From the NCBI RefSeq assembly GCF_000185725.2, contig NZ_KI391954.1, positions 62,001-126,000 of the forward strand: a DNA stretch of 64,000 nt, read 5' to 3'. The DNA is from Segniliparus rugosus ATCC BAA-974. GTDB taxonomy: Bacteria > Actinomycetota > Actinomycetes > Mycobacteriales > Mycobacteriaceae. The notes beneath the pieces are model-generated. The model saw only the letters and a list, made by a program, of their open reading frames with translations. It ran no database searches and had not been told where the DNA came from. A program made the position numbers and the translations under genes. Positions 8,522 to 16,742 of the stretch are shown piece after piece. The first letter of the stretch is position 1, and every line of letters begins with the position of its first letter.

Positions 8522-9859
8522 TCAGGCTGTGGGTCTGAGCCGTTCGCGGTCGATGGCGTGTTGGGCGAGGACGTTGCGGGCGAGCATGTGGCCGATCATG
8601 AAGAGGAGCTGTTTGCGCCAGGTGTGGGCGATCATCCGCTCCCCGTAGAGCGTGCGGTCGACGATGTTGTTCCAGGACTCGGAGTCCTCCCGCCATCCGT
8701 AGCGGTCCTGATAGACCCCGCCCTCGGGAGCGTGTTGCCGGATTCGTTCGGCTCGCGGCTTGCGGACGGCACAGTCCTCGTCCGTGTTGTCGAGGCGGAT
8801 GGTGAGAGTCTTGCCGCACGGTAGGACGAAGTCCTGGTACCAGCGGCAGGCGTGCGGGGGCTTGTCGTTGCGGCGTTTGGCGAGGCGCTTGCGGGCGAGC
8901 CTGGTGTAGTGGACGTCGCCGGTGTCGAGCTCTCTGGACTCGTGGAGGTCGCCGTTCAGGGTGGCGAGCTGGTGGCGCCGTCCGCAGGGGCAGTCCGCGA
9001 CGATCTCGAAGGGCGTCGGCGCCCCGGTCATCCGATTGACCGGGGAGAGGACGACGAGGCCGTGTTTCATCATGCGGTCGATGTGCTTGCCCCGGAACGC
9101 CCCGTCGTAGCAGACCCCGTCGACGTCCCCGTCGAGCTCGCGCACGCGCCGCAGCGCGTCCTCGACCATCTCGACGGCCTTTCCGGACTCGCCGCCGTAG
9201 CCTTTCGCGGACGGGAGGTGGGCGACGTCGAGCAGGATTCGCGCGTTGCGGGCGTCGGAGGCGCGCACGCCGATCAGGGCGAACTTCGACCCGGTCACGT
9301 AGGCGTCGGAGTCCTCGCCCGCCTGCTTGTGCAGCGCGACGTCGAGCGGGCGGCCTTGCTCCCTCCAGCGGTCGGCGGTCTTCGACAGGACGGGGCAGGC
9401 GACGACCTTCCCGTCGCCGACGATCATGTTGTGGCGCTTGGGGTCCGCAGGGGCGCCCGTGCCGTCGAAGCACCCGGCCTCTATGGCTTGGGCGACGGCG
9501 AGGTCGGCGGCTCGCTCGCGCAGCGGCCCGACGTGCTCGGAGAGACAGCCGCGCCAGGTCTCCAGCTGCCCGCGCCTGGGGGGTTTGCGGGAAAGGTCCT
9601 CGCCCGCGGCCCGTCTCGCGGCGAGGCGCACGAGGCGCCAGGCGCGCTCGGAGGCGAGCAGCGTCGCGGCGGAGCGGTGGCTGCCGGTGACGCCGCCGGC
9701 GAGGAGGACGTAGAGCAGGCCGACGAAGGCGGGGTGCTCCTTGCGCCGCCCGGGGGTGCGGGAGGGGCGCTCCGGCACGGACCGGGCCAGCTCGTGCAGG
9801 CGCGCGCTCTTCGCGGCCTCCACGAGCCAGTCGATCTCTGCCAGGGCGTTCTCGGACAT
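8522..9859 (-). CDS. DDE transposase-like protein (IS4/IS1182-type fold)
   Basis: 445 aa. ATG 9859 overlaps the stop of the upstream recombinase gene (TGATG). RNase H-like DDE core: D132 in GCFDGTG, D252 in CYDGAFRGK and E394 within Y387-x2-R390-x3-E394, the YREK signature of IS4-type transposases. The final Lys position is Asp. A CPCG...CGKT Cys cluster is inserted between. The N-terminal helices (HPAFVGLLYVLLAGGVTGS) resemble DUF4277/IS1182-like heads. No terminal inverted repeats were found, so it may work only with its coupled recombinase partner. It opens the accessory island beside the tRNA. Confidence 0.75.
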   Translation of the reverse strand: MSENALAEIDWLVEAAKSARLHELARSVPERPSRTPGRRKEHPAFVGLLYVLLAGGVTGSHRSAATLLASERAWRLVRLAARRAAGEDLSRKPPRRGQLETWRGCLSEHVGPLRERAADLAVAQAIEAGCFDGTGAPADPKRHNMIVGDGKVVACPVLSKTADRWREQGRPLDVALHKQAGEDSDAYVTGSKFALIGVRASDARNARILLDVAHLPSAKGYGGESGKAVEMVEDALRRVRELDGDVDGVCYDGAFRGKHIDRMMKHGLVVLSPVNRMTGAPTPFEIVADCPCGRRHQLATLNGDLHESRELDTGDVHYTRLARKRLAKRRNDKPPHACRWYQDFVLPCGKTLTIRLDNTDEDCAVRKPRAERIRQHAPEGGVYQDRYGWREDSESWNNIVDRTLYGERMIAHTWRKQLLFMIGHMLARNVLAQHAIDRERLRPTA

Positions 9860-10869
9860 CAGCTGCTCGGAGCCTCCTCGGCCCGAGCGTTCCAGTCCCA
9901 GCGCAAATCGCGGGCGGTCTGGTCGAGGGACTGGGCTCCAATGAGGCGCGCGGCCTCCTCGACGCGCCCCGTCTCGTCGAGGACGCGCCTGGCGGCCCAC
10001 AGGGTGAGCGAGGCGGGGGTGACCTCGTGGTCCGGGTCCAGGCCCGCGCGGGTGAGCGCGGAGCGGGCGACGTTGAAGACTTTGATGTGCTGCCGGTGCG
10101 AGGCGCGCGGCGCGGCGAAGAGGAGGCCGGCGGGCTCGGGGACTTGCAGCCGCAGGTAGGCGAGGCGGTTGGCGACCACGCGGGCGGAGCGCTCGTCGAG
10201 CACGACCGAGCGGGGGAGGCGCCCGACCATGCCGGGCAGGGCGACGGCGCGGGTCTCGGGGTCGAAGTCCCCGGGGGCGAGGAAGGCGGCCTCGCTCGCC
10301 CAGGCACCGCAGAGCATGAGCGCGACCGCCGCGGGGCGGACCCAGGCGGGGTTGTCGTCCGCCAAGAACCGGACTCGTTCCGCCTCGTCGTCGGAGAGGG
10401 GCCGGGGCGTGCGGGTGGCGCCCTTGCGGTTGAACAGCTCGACGATCGCGGCGGGGTCCTCGGAGGTCCATCCGGCGGCGGAGGTCGCGGCGAAGAATGC
10501 CCGCAGCGCCGAGCGCCGGTTGCTCTTGGTCCGCCCGCTCACGTCGGAGGAGACCTGGCCTCGCCGGTCGCGCCCGAGGGCGTTTGTGAACGCCCCGACG
10601 AGGGCCGCGTCCACATCCTGGAGCCTGGTGACGCCGCGGGCCGCGGCGAAGCGCGCGAGGCGCCCGAGGATTGAGGCGTACTTCTCGACGCTGCGCGCGT
10701 CGAGGGTCTTCTGATCGGCCCAGGCGGCGACGACCGCGTCGACCGAGCCCGCGAGCGTGGCGGGGGTCTCGGGCGGCAGCGCCGGCGCGGGGTTGCGGCA
10801 GGCGAGCACCACCGCCTGGATCCTCGGGTCTTCTGTTTGCGGACCTGTTTCCGGGCGTGCTAAGGTCAT
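9859..10869 (-). CDS. Tyrosine recombinase-fold protein lacking all catalytic residues
   Basis: 336 aa. The N-terminal SAM-like DNA-binding domain (~40-145: KTLDARSVEKYASILGRLARF, TKSNRRSALRAFFAAT) and the C-terminal integrase-like domain (~155-325) follow the phage integrase layout. The active-site boxes are altered: GLRxSE reads GAWASE (Arg to Trp190), PHDLRH reads PASLTL (both gone), LLGH reads LIGA (His to Ala312), and no Tyr follows. It is therefore probably a DNA-binding subunit and not a recombinase. Its stop overlaps the transposase start, which suggests they act as one complex. Confidence 0.7.
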   Translation of the reverse strand: MTLARPETGPQTEDPRIQAVVLACRNPAPALPPETPATLAGSVDAVVAAWADQKTLDARSVEKYASILGRLARFAAARGVTRLQDVDAALVGAFTNALGRDRRGQVSSDVSGRTKSNRRSALRAFFAATSAAGWTSEDPAAIVELFNRKGATRTPRPLSDDEAERVRFLADDNPAWVRPAAVALMLCGAWASEAAFLAPGDFDPETRAVALPGMVGRLPRSVVLDERSARVVANRLAYLRLQVPEPAGLLFAAPRASHRQHIKVFNVARSALTRAGLDPDHEVTPASLTLWAARRVLDETGRVEEAARLIGAQSLDQTARDLRWDWNARAEEAPSS

Positions 10870-10961
10870 AGGAATACCCCCTCTGGGTGGTTGATCATCG
10901 AAAATCCGGGTCTCGCCCGGACCTCCGCTCCGAGGTCCAAGTCGGAGAAGAGGCGGGATAA

Positions 10962-10988
10962 GACCTCGAAGCGAAACGCTTCGAGGTC
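10962..10988. terminator. Hairpin between divergent genes (12-bp perfect stem)
   Basis: GACCTCGAAGCG, loop AAA, CGCTTCGAGGTC, followed on the plus strand by TTTCTCGTTCT. This is terminator-shaped, yet it lies between two divergent genes, so it may be an attenuator, a small-RNA terminator or an end structure of the recombinase/transposase unit. Confidence 0.5.
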
Positions 10989-11028
10989 TTTCTCGTTCTA
11001 GGGGCCCATCGCCGTCACCGCTTAAATC

Positions 11029-11100
11029 TCGATTCTCGATAAATCTAACGGGCCGAGCGTAGCACGACTCGCCGCCATTTCGCCATAGTCGATTCCCGAT
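11029..11100. promoter_or_regulatory. Two operator-like sites upstream of the double-HTH gene
   Basis: TCGATTCTCGAT at 11029-11040 and TCGATTCCCGAT at 11089-11100, 60 bp apart, in the 270-bp gap before the regulator at 11138. The same near-palindrome occurs twice before the AIPR gene (22933 and 22951). This fits binding sites of the island repressor, probably for autoregulation. Confidence 0.6.
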
Positions 11101-11137
11101 GTCACGCTATGATGGTCGGGACCGAGAGGAGCCGATA

Positions 11138-12322
11138 GTGCCGAAACCCGACGCGGCGGCCGCATTCGACAGCGCGGCGTTGCGCCGCGCCCGCGAGGCG
11201 AGGGGGCTCTCGCGGGCCGAGCTCGGACGGGCCGCGAAGACGGACGCCGAGGTCGTCGCCATGTGGGAGGACCAGGGCGTCGTGCCGACCCCGGCTCGGA
11301 TGAAGCTCGCCGCGGAGGCGGTGGGCTTGTCGGTCGAGGACCTGTACAAGCCGGCCCAGGGCGGCTCGCCGCTCGCCGCTCTGCGGATCAGGGCGGGATA
11401 CGGGCAGCGCGCCCTCGCCCAGCGCGTCGGCGTCTCGCAGCCGCTCGTCTCCCGGCTGGAGCGCGGCAGCACCGAGCTCTCGCAGGACGTCGCGAAGTCG
11501 TTCGCCGAAGCCCTCGGCGTCACCGTGGACGAGGTCCGGGCGGCGGCCGATGCCTCGCGCCCGGACTCCCCGGCTCCGTCCGAGCCGAGAGGGCGAGGGG
11601 GCCCGGCCCCGGTCCCGGCCGCCCCGGGCCGTCTGGGGACCACCGCGCACCTGGTCGGCGTGGTCCGGTGGGACGGCTCCCGCGACCTCGTCGCGGCGCC
11701 CGCGTCGGCCCGCCCGTGGCGGGTCTACTCCCCGCAGGGCGTGGACCTCGACGAGTCGGACGGCTTGTCGGACCTGCTCGACGGGGCCGCCACAGCGCTG
11801 CGGCGGCGCGGCTACACGGCCTTCCGCACCCACTACGAGGCGGAGGTCGTGCTCGACGGCGAGACGCTGTGCGTGCTGCGCGCGCAGGTCCAGCCGAAGA
11901 GCGAGACCCGGCTCAAGACGCTGCGGGCGCTGATCGTCGCGTTCGTCCCGGGGGCGACCGTCGGGGGCTCCCCGGTCGATCCGGAGGTCAAACGGGGGTG
12001 GCGCGACCAGCTTGAGGCGGCCCTGCCCGAGCACAAATGGGGCCAGCGGCTCGTGGTGGTCGCCGAGCCGGAGGACACCTTGCAATGGCTCGGGGAACAG
12101 GCGTGGCCCGACAAGCCCCACACGGTCATCCTGACCTCCGCCCCCGAAGGCGCGCCGCGCGTGATCGCCTTCCACGGCGGCCGGGCCGCCGCCGTCCTCG
12201 ACCCGCTTGGCCGCTCGGCCGAGGTCGCGGTCGACCCCGACGAGCCGGCCACACTCGGCGACGTCGCGGCCAGGCTCGCCGCAGAGGGGAGCCCCAGAAC
12301 GACCGATGGCCCCGGGATGTAG
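11138..12322 (+). CDS. Transcriptional regulator with two HTH_XRE domains
   Basis: 394 aa from GTG 11138, preferred because GAGAGGAG lies just upstream; ATG 11099 is in frame but falls inside an operator-like site and has no ribosome binding site. Two Cro/CI-type helix-turn-helix domains sit at about residues 14-65 (LRRAREARGLSRAELGRAAKT) and 80-130 (LRIRAGYGQRALAQRVGVSQPLVSRLE). A Pro/Arg linker leads to a ~230-aa C-terminal domain that I do not recognise. Probably the island's master repressor; the operator-like motifs around its promoter are shared with the AIPR gene. Confidence 0.8.
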   Translation: MPKPDAAAAFDSAALRRAREARGLSRAELGRAAKTDAEVVAMWEDQGVVPTPARMKLAAEAVGLSVEDLYKPAQGGSPLAALRIRAGYGQRALAQRVGVSQPLVSRLERGSTELSQDVAKSFAEALGVTVDEVRAAADASRPDSPAPSEPRGRGGPAPVPAAPGRLGTTAHLVGVVRWDGSRDLVAAPASARPWRVYSPQGVDLDESDGLSDLLDGAATALRRRGYTAFRTHYEAEVVLDGETLCVLRAQVQPKSETRLKTLRALIVAFVPGATVGGSPVDPEVKRGWRDQLEAALPEHKWGQRLVVVAEPEDTLQWLGEQAWPDKPHTVILTSAPEGAPRVIAFHGGRAAAVLDPLGRSAEVAVDPDEPATLGDVAARLAAEGSPRTTDGPGM

Positions 12323-12386
12323 TCCCGGAGCCATCGGAGGCCGTCCGCGAGGCAACGCGGGCGAAAACAGAACGACAGGAGTTCGT

Positions 12387-13185
12387 ATGAACATCAAAGC
12401 ACATCATCAGTCGAACGTGCCGGAGCCCGCGCCGACCGCGCCCACGCCGATCCCAGGCGAAGTCGTGCCCGTCGCGGAAGCCGAGGAGGCGAGAGGCTTC
12501 GACTGGAACGGCTATCTCATTCGAGTGATCATGAACCACAGCGAGCCGTGGTTCGTCCTCAGTGATCTTTCTAAAGCGTTGGGGCTTTCTCGGAAACCGG
12601 CAGCGACAGCTGAACGGCTTGATCCCGATGGTGTACGCCAGACGTACACTATCGACTCCCTCGGCAGAAAACGGCAGGTCACGGTGATCGACGAGTCGGC
12701 CATGTACCAGCTGGTGATCCGCTCGGACAAGCCCGAGGCGAAGGAATTCCAGCGCTGGATCACCAGAGAGGTGCTGCCGCAGATCCGCAGGACGGGGATG
12801 TACCTGCCAACGACGTCGGCGGACCCGTACTCGGTGATGCGGGCGATGCTCGACCAGCTGGAGTCCGTCGACCGCAAGGCCGCTGAGGCAAAAGAGATCG
12901 CGGTCCGCGCCGGGGAGCGGACCGACCTCGTCGAGGCGAGGGTCGACTTGATCATGGGCGGGCACGGCCCTCGCCTTCGCCAAGGATCACAGCCTCGACA
13001 CGTCCGGGGTCCGGTTGTCGAGGTTGGGGAGCGTCGCCGCCCGCCTCGCCCGCGCCGACGGGATCAAGCTCGAGCCGGTCCCAAACGTGAGGTACGGCGT
13101 CGTCAACTCGATGCCCGAGGAGTACTGGATGGCGGCGGCGAAACAGATCGGCCTCGTGGCCCAGCCCGACGCGCAAGCGGGCTGA
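12387..13185 (+). pseudogene. BRO-N phage antirepressor with a +1 frameshift
   Basis: The N-terminal frame from ATG 12387 encodes a BRO-N domain: GYLIRVIMNHSEPWFVLSDL, KALGLSRKP, then FQRWITREVLPQIRRTGMY. Homology stops at about 12957 (LIMGG). The continuation lies one base on: from ~12964 the frame reads TALAFAKDHSLDTSGV, then PEEYWMAAAKQIGL, and stops at 13185, a typical KilA-C-like antirepressor tail. A single-base loss, programmed +1 shift or sequencing error near 12955-12963 would explain it. If left unshifted, the first frame runs into a basic low-complexity tail. Confidence 0.75.
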
Positions 13186-13236
13186 GCCGCCCCTCCGCCG
13201 CCGTCCTCGCGGACCATCAGGCCTGCCCGGCCTTCC

Positions 13237-13530
13237 TCACTCCCGCTTCGGCAGGTGGTTCAGCGGCGCGACGAGGTCGCCGATGTTGGTCTCAAGCCCG
13301 ATGGCCAGGCGCAAGAGGGCTTTGGCCGTGGGGTTGAGCTTGCGGTTCTCGTAGCGCGAGATGGTGTTGCGCGGGATGCCCGTTCGCTCGGCGAGCCCGT
13401 CCAGGGACAGCTTCCTGGCGACCCGCACCCGCTGGAGCTCGACCGCGAGCGGCGAGATGTCGACCTCGTCGCCCGCACGGGCGGCGGCAGGAATCGCTTG
13501 GCGCTTTCCTATCTCCTGGTCGTCGGGCAT
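13237..13530 (-). CDS. Small HTH_XRE repressor
   Basis: 97 aa from ATG 13530; longer in-frame starts would run through the operator. A single Cro/CI-type domain at ~30-85 includes LDGLAERTGIPRNTISRYENRKLNPTAKALLRLA. It is transcribed away from the 13643 gene, and a 24-bp palindrome sits in the shared 112-bp promoter gap, which suggests autoregulation plus control of the divergent operon. Confidence 0.85.
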   Translation of the reverse strand: MPDDQEIGKRQAIPAAARAGDEVDISPLAVELQRVRVARKLSLDGLAERTGIPRNTISRYENRKLNPTAKALLRLAIGLETNIGDLVAPLNHLPKRE

Positions 13531-13571
13531 AAGTCCAGCATGACCGGCTTTCAGTCCGATGGGCAGCAACT

Positions 13572-13595
13572 TATAAGTAGACAATTCTACGTATA
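13572..13595. promoter_or_regulatory. Palindromic operator in the divergent promoter
   Basis: TATAAGTAGA, spacer CAAT, TCTACGTATA: ten-base arms with one mismatch. It lies 42 bp before the small HTH gene and 48 bp before the divergent operon at 13643. Its AT-rich sequence contrasts with the GC-rich surroundings. Confidence 0.7.
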
Positions 13596-13642
13596 GGTTG
13601 ATAGGCTCGCCTCCAATCCCCCAACGGAACCAGGAGCGCCCC

Positions 13643-14173
13643 ATGGCCGAGCCGTCGCCGCCGCATCCCCAAAACCCTCCCTACGAGCCGCACCCGTACG
13701 GCTGGCCGCCCCCTGGCTGGCCCGGCTACCCGCCTGTCCAACCTGCGACGGAACAGCAGGCGACCGCGCCGAGCCCCTACGCCGACCCGTGGGCGCGACA
13801 CACCTCGGCTCAGCCGCCCGGCTACCCGCCCTACGGCCAGCCGTACCCGCCGCCCTACAGCTACCCGCCGCAGCAGGCGCAGCCCGAGCGCCCGCAGGCC
13901 GTGGAGCTGCCGCCCTCCACGATGGTGTGGTCGATCATCTCGTTCGTCGCGGTGCTGTGCTCGGTCAACCCCATCGGCTGGGTGTTGGCCGGTGTCTCGA
14001 TCTATTACTCGACGCAAGCGCCGAAGCTCTTCTCCGCAGGCCAGCGGGAGCAGGCGCAGGAGGCCGCGAAGAAGGCGAAGCTCTACGCCATCGCCGCGCC
14101 GGTGGTCGGGATCGTCACGGGCTGTTGCGTGGGAGCGATCCTCGCCGCCGCTTCGGGCGGAGGCGCGTCATGA
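13643..14173 (+). CDS. Proline-rich CD225/dispanin-like membrane protein
   Basis: 176 aa from ATG 13643 (CAGGAG upstream). The first ~90 residues are a Pro/Tyr/Gln-rich tail (GYPPYGQPYPPPYSYPP). Two membrane segments follow (~100-122, MVWSIISFVAVLCSVNPIGWV; and ~150-172). The loop between them, SAGQREQAQEAAKKAKLY, resembles the CD225 loop as in the 3369 gene. It overlaps the next gene by ATGA and leads the island's small-protein operon. Function unknown. Confidence 0.65.
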   Translation: MAEPSPPHPQNPPYEPHPYGWPPPGWPGYPPVQPATEQQATAPSPYADPWARHTSAQPPGYPPYGQPYPPPYSYPPQQAQPERPQAVELPPSTMVWSIISFVAVLCSVNPIGWVLAGVSIYYSTQAPKLFSAGQREQAQEAAKKAKLYAIAAPVVGIVTGCCVGAILAAASGGGAS

Positions 14174-14484
14174 GCCCCAGCGCAGCGATGGACGTGTCGC
14201 CGCAGGCCACCGCCGAGGGGTTCGACGAAGCGCTCGTGGTGATGCGCTCGGCGTGGGAGGCCACGGTCGAGGCCTCGTCCGAACGGGAGGAGCAGGACCG
14301 GCTCGCCTTGGTGATCCGCTCGGCCGCGTCAGCCCTCCAGGACGCGACGGCCCGCTCCGAGCTCCCGGACCGGCTCCGCTTCGTCGTCCGCTTCGACCCG
14401 CTGGCCGACCGACATGCGCCTGTCGAGCTCGACCTCGTCCTCGACGCCCCCGTGCTCGTCATCGACCTGCCCGACGAAGCCTGA
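14170..14484 (+). CDS. Hypothetical protein
   Basis: 104 aa, starting in the ATGA overlap with the membrane protein. Acidic and probably helical (EGFDEALVVMRSAWEATVEASSEREEQ), then a beta-rich tail (VELDLVLDAPVLVIDLP). No family recognised. Its coupling to a CD225-like protein suggests a joint role. Confidence 0.6.
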   Translation: MSPSAAMDVSPQATAEGFDEALVVMRSAWEATVEASSEREEQDRLALVIRSAASALQDATARSELPDRLRFVVRFDPLADRHAPVELDLVLDAPVLVIDLPDEA

Positions 14485-14514
14485 TCCGCCCATCGGCCCC
14501 GAAAGGACCAACCC

Positions 14515-15225
14515 ATGCGAAGAATCCTCGTCCCGATCCTCGCCGCGCTGTCGCTGCTCGCTGCGCTGCGCCCGTCGGTCGCCAACGCCTCCAACGCGGC
14601 GGAGGACGTCGTGCCTGGCGTGACCATCGGGGAATCTCTGGACGACTCGACCCGTCCGAGCTTGACCTCGGCCGACAACCGCCGGTTCTGCACGCTCGCC
14701 TTTCTCGTGAGGACGTCCAACGGGGGAGCCGGAGCGCTCACCGCCGGGCACTGCGTCGACGACGCTCCGGCCTGGATTTTCCTCGCGTATTCGCCCACCG
14801 ACGCCTGGCGCCCGTTCGGCCACCCGCTCATGCGCGCCTACCGGGACGACGAGGGGTCGGACGTCGCGTTGCTCGCGGTCGACCAGTCCGCCGGGATCCC
14901 GGTCGACGCGCGGGTCGGTTACAAGTACCCGGTCGGCGGCTGGGCGGACGGCGCGACGCTTGAGGCCCAGCGCCCGGAGCTGTGCGCGTGGGGCGCGATG
15001 ACCGGCCTGACCTGCGGCCCGTTCCTGCGGGTCGTGGGCGGCAAGGGGCAGTTCCGGGCGCCCTCCCGGCACGGCGACTCCGGCGCGCCGGTCTTCGCGC
15101 AGATGGCCGGGGGCCAGGTGGCGGCGGTCGGGGTGCTGGACGGGAGCCCGGCCGACGACGGGGGCGTGATCACGTTTGAGCTGATCGGGCCGTGGTTGCA
15201 GAGGTGGGGCCTGACGCTGCTGTAG
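14515..15225 (+). CDS. Secreted chymotrypsin-like serine protease (S1)
   Basis: 236 aa with a Sec signal peptide (RRILVPILAALSLLAALRP, likely cut after ANA at ~25). The catalytic triad is visible: H79 in GALTAGHC, D116 in GSDVALL and S189 in RHGDSGAPVF. Cysteine pairs 59/80 and 157/167 suit two disulfides. Streptogrisin-like proteases of this size are normal in actinomycetes; one inside a mobile island with type VII effectors is less usual. The start is ATG 14515 after GAAAGGACC. Confidence 0.88.
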   Translation: MRRILVPILAALSLLAALRPSVANASNAAEDVVPGVTIGESLDDSTRPSLTSADNRRFCTLAFLVRTSNGGAGALTAGHCVDDAPAWIFLAYSPTDAWRPFGHPLMRAYRDDEGSDVALLAVDQSAGIPVDARVGYKYPVGGWADGATLEAQRPELCAWGAMTGLTCGPFLRVVGGKGQFRAPSRHGDSGAPVFAQMAGGQVAAVGVLDGSPADDGGVITFELIGPWLQRWGLTLL

Positions 15226-15275
15226 GCCCAGCGCCGACCACCGAGACCCGACGACACGAGAAGAGAGGACCGGCC

Positions 15276-15473
15276 ATGCCCGAGCTGCGAATAGAGCTCG
15301 CCGACGAACAGTTCCATGACGTGGAATGCGCGGCCCTGCTCAGCGGCCGCACGCCCGAGCTGTTCGCGCTGATGGCCGTGCTCGACGAGGCGCACGGGCT
15401 CGTGCAGGACCCGTGGCCCATCTGTCAGCGCTTGAACGACCACTTCGAAGACCTGATCCGGAGGCTTAGATGA
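15276..15473 (+). CDS. Small hypothetical protein
   Basis: 65 aa, ATG 15276 after GAGAGGACC. Acidic and helical (ELFALMAVLDEAHGLVQDP). The stop overlaps the next start by ATGA, the first of a chain of coupled genes. No family recognised. Confidence 0.55.
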   Translation: MPELRIELADEQFHDVECAALLSGRTPELFALMAVLDEAHGLVQDPWPICQRLNDHFEDLIRRLR

Positions 15474-15886
15474 CCGCCGTGCCGACGCCCCGCCCGCTGC
15501 GCCGGCTCAGCTGCGACGACGTCGCGGCCGGCTTGATGTACACCGGCGGCGGGCACTGGTCCTCGCGCGAGGAGGACGCGTCGGTCGAGGCGGCCCTCGT
15601 CGAGGCCCGTCCCGGCATGGCCGGCGACGTGTTCGACGCGGCGGGCGCGCTGCTCGCGGCGCTCGCCCGGGCCGAGTACGACAGGCCCGACGCGAAGCGG
15701 GCCGCGTTCGTCGGCACGTGCGTGTTCCTACATATGAACCGCAGGCCCGCCCCAGCCGGGCTGGACCAGGACGCGGCGTACGAGCTCGTCACGGCGGCCT
15801 CGGAGCGCCGCATCGGCGCCTTGGAGGCCGCCGAGCGGCTGCGGGGGCTGTGGCTGGGCGGCGATGGCGCGGAGGAGACGAGATGA
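15470..15886 (+). CDS. Degenerate Fic/Doc-like protein (copy 1)
   Basis: 138 aa. The segment FDAAGALLAALARAEYDRPDAKRAAFVGTCVFLHMNRR (read in parts) follows the Doc toxin core, where the helix before HPFxDGNKR and the following FLxLNG are recognisable. The Fic motif itself is reduced to YDRPDAKRAAF: the catalytic His and the GN are missing. Likely inactive as an AMP-ylase or kinase, or a divergent relative. Paralogous to the C-terminal half of the next gene, which it overlaps by ATGA. Confidence 0.5.
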   Translation: MTAVPTPRPLRRLSCDDVAAGLMYTGGGHWSSREEDASVEAALVEARPGMAGDVFDAAGALLAALARAEYDRPDAKRAAFVGTCVFLHMNRRPAPAGLDQDAAYELVTAASERRIGALEAAERLRGLWLGGDGAEETR

Positions 15887-16545
15887 CCGAGGCGAGCATA
15901 GATTTCACCGACCAGGAGGTCGCGCTGGTCACCCGCGCCGCGCACTGCTCGGAGGCCCTTCAGCCGAAGGCCTTCGTGCGCGAGGCGGCCGTGGCCGTCG
16001 CCCGCCGCAGGCTCGCCCTCGCGGAGGCCGTGGAGCGCGTCTGCGACCGTTCACGCCCGGTCCTGGAGCTGATCGCCCGAAGCGGAGACGAGGCCCCGGA
16101 GGCGAGGCCGGCCAGGGCCGAATGGCCCCCGGTGCCGTCGGCCCCGCCTCTGGACGAGGACGAGGTCCGATGGGCCGCTCGCGCGGCGACCGGCGCCTCC
16201 CTCGCGGTGTTCGACCAGGGCGTGTTAGACGACGTCCTGGCGGAGCACGCGGTCACCGACGGCCTGGACGTGTTCGAGCGGGCGGCGACGTTCCTGGTCG
16301 GGCTCGCCACCCGCGCGCCGTTCGTGCGGGCCAATCGGAGGGCCGCGTGGGCCGCTGCGACAGCCTTCCTCGACCTCTCGGGCTTCCGCTTCCACAGCTG
16401 GGGATTCGACGAGGAGGCCGCCGTGCGGATCGTGCTCGACGCGGCGGAGGACAGAGCCGACCGGGACCAGGTCGCGCAGCGGCTCCGAGCGATCTGGCTC
16501 GGCGCCGCGCCGGCCGGGTCCGACGACGGGGCGGAGGAGCGGTGA
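15883..16545 (+). CDS. Degenerate Fic/Doc-like protein (copy 2) with N-terminal helical domain
   Basis: 220 aa. Residues 1-60 resemble a short antitoxin-like helical region (FTDQEVALVTRAAHCSEALQ). Residues ~95-205 are Doc-like: FLVGLATRAPFVRANRRAAW then AATAFLDLSGF, where Doc has HPFxDGNKRTA and FLxLNG. The catalytic His is Ala and DGNKR is RANRR. Tandem with copy 1, sharing LRGLW/LRAIW ends. Overlaps both neighbours by 4 bp. Confidence 0.55.
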   Translation: MTEASIDFTDQEVALVTRAAHCSEALQPKAFVREAAVAVARRRLALAEAVERVCDRSRPVLELIARSGDEAPEARPARAEWPPVPSAPPLDEDEVRWAARAATGASLAVFDQGVLDDVLAEHAVTDGLDVFERAATFLVGLATRAPFVRANRRAAWAAATAFLDLSGFRFHSWGFDEEAAVRIVLDAAEDRADRDQVAQRLRAIWLGAAPAGSDDGAEER

Positions 16546-16742
16546 GCGGCGCCGGCTCGCATACGTGCAGAGTGGCCTGGTCCGAGGAGGACGGCGAGCA
16601 CGTCGGACTGTGCGCCGACGCCTATCCGTCGCTCTCGTGGCTGGCCCCGACACCCGAGGAGGCGCTACGCGGGATCGAAACGCTCGTCGCGGAGATCGAC
16701 GACGAGACGAAGGAGAGGAGCAGCAGATGGAACCCCCGGTGA
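16542..16742 (+). CDS. HicB-like protein
   Basis: 66 aa, GTG start in a GTGA overlap with the Doc-like gene. CRVAWSEEDGEHVGLCADAY, then PSLSWLAPTPEEALRGIETLV, matches the HicB partial RNase H-fold antitoxin domain. No HicA toxin is adjacent, so it may be an orphan or act with the Doc-like proteins. The 3' end overlaps the next gene by 16 bp. Confidence 0.7.
   Translation: MSGAGSHTCRVAWSEEDGEHVGLCADAYPSLSWLAPTPEEALRGIETLVAEIDDETKERSSRWNPR

Noticed and set aside
8852..10159. 435-aa open frame on the plus strand
   Set aside because: Antisense to the transposase and recombinase genes, which carry recognisable motifs.
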